Source: Deltaproteobacteria bacterium (GTDB lineage: Bacteria; Myxococcota_A; Polyangia; Polyangiales; JAFGIB01). Taken from it: a DNA stretch of 52,710 bases. Of this stretch, positions 52,582 through 52,710 are shown one piece after another (position 1 is the stretch's first letter; every line of letters begins with the position of its first letter). Made by a program: the position numbers and the translations under genes. The stretch lies in assembly GCA_016929805.1 (NCBI GenBank), contig JAFGIB010000290.1, forward strand, positions 1-52,710. The letters run 5' to 3'. The notes beneath the pieces were generated by a model. That model was not told where the DNA came from and did no database searches. It was given only the letters and a program-made list of their open reading frames with translations.

Positions 52582-52710
52582 GGTAAGCGTTCAGGGGTCA
52601 AATAAGTCGGCGGCCAATTCGCTTGTAAAACCGAGCGCGCCCGCAGGGCCGGCGAGGATGGTACTTGCTGTACCTGACGAGCCGGCCCGAGGACGAAAGC
52701 CGGTTTTACG
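52582..52710 (+). repeat. Family II palindromic repeat at the right window edge
   Basis: GGTAAGCGTTCAGGGGTCAA is followed by GTCGGCGGCCAATTCGC and then a nested palindrome: TAAAACCG pairs with CGGTTTTA, GGGCCGGC with GCCGGCCC, and GGTAC with GTACC around TTGCT. The element continues past the window. It is the inverted counterpart of the copy at 1-64. Confidence 0.82.

Overview
The window reads as a chromosomal piece of a moderate-GC Myxococcota-like (former Deltaproteobacteria) bacterium. The signs are several secreted lipoproteins with Gly/Thr/Ser-rich linkers, MopE-like and cysteine-repeat proteins, a Ser/Thr kinase whose catalytic loop reads HRDLSPAN and which carries PEGA domains, a class II HMG-CoA reductase, and frequent GTG/TTG starts. 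I see no rRNA, tRNA, CRISPR array, phage or transposase gene. Both ends of the window lie inside copies of the same palindromic repeat, in opposite orientation, as expected if the piece is a contig that stopped at repeats.

Layout. 0.4-10.4 kb: a secreted alpha/beta-hydrolase lipoprotein, then on the minus strand a catabolic-looking cluster (esterase lipoprotein, phenol-degradation-type outer-membrane channel, aromatic-acid MFS transporter, and a flavin / iron-sulfur / flavin dehydrogenase set). 11.1-16.9 kb: minus-strand envelope genes (beta-barrel, lipoproteins, SGNH hydrolase, endostatin/lectin-like lipoprotein). 17.2-28.7 kb: metabolism (GNAT-histone deacetylase fusion, HMG-CoA reductase, sulfatase-fold lipoprotein, acyl-CoA dehydrogenase, pyruvate phosphate dikinase, membrane gluzincin-TPR protein). 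28.8-38 kb: a Lon-family protein lacking its catalytic serine, a tiny membrane lipoprotein, the PEGA kinase, a MopE-like lipoprotein and a secreted protein of unknown role. 38.2-42.8 kb: plus-strand run with coaX, a DUF6485 protein, an M23 peptidase and TrmO. 43.3-48.1 kb: a secreted Pro/Lys-rich protein, an Omp85 protein and an overlapping small-protein/nucleotidyltransferase pair. 48.4-52.7 kb: a lipoprotein with 156-bp tandem repeats, serS and a small membrane protein.

The most unusual structure is a set of dispersed hairpin elements. Family I (tips CCTTAACG, full copy about 190 bp) is present in two complete or near-complete copies, one centre-deleted copy and three end fragments. In five of six cases a tip lies on or directly beside a stop codon, and one tip supplies the last ten residues of a protein. 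Family II (core GTAAGCGTTCAGGGGTCAAA plus a nested palindrome) occurs at both window ends and three times between 44 and 48.4 kb. Other points worth testing are the serine-less Lon, the GNAT-HDAC fusion, a duplicated transmembrane pair in the MFS transporter, and the overlapping nucleotidyltransferase gene pair.
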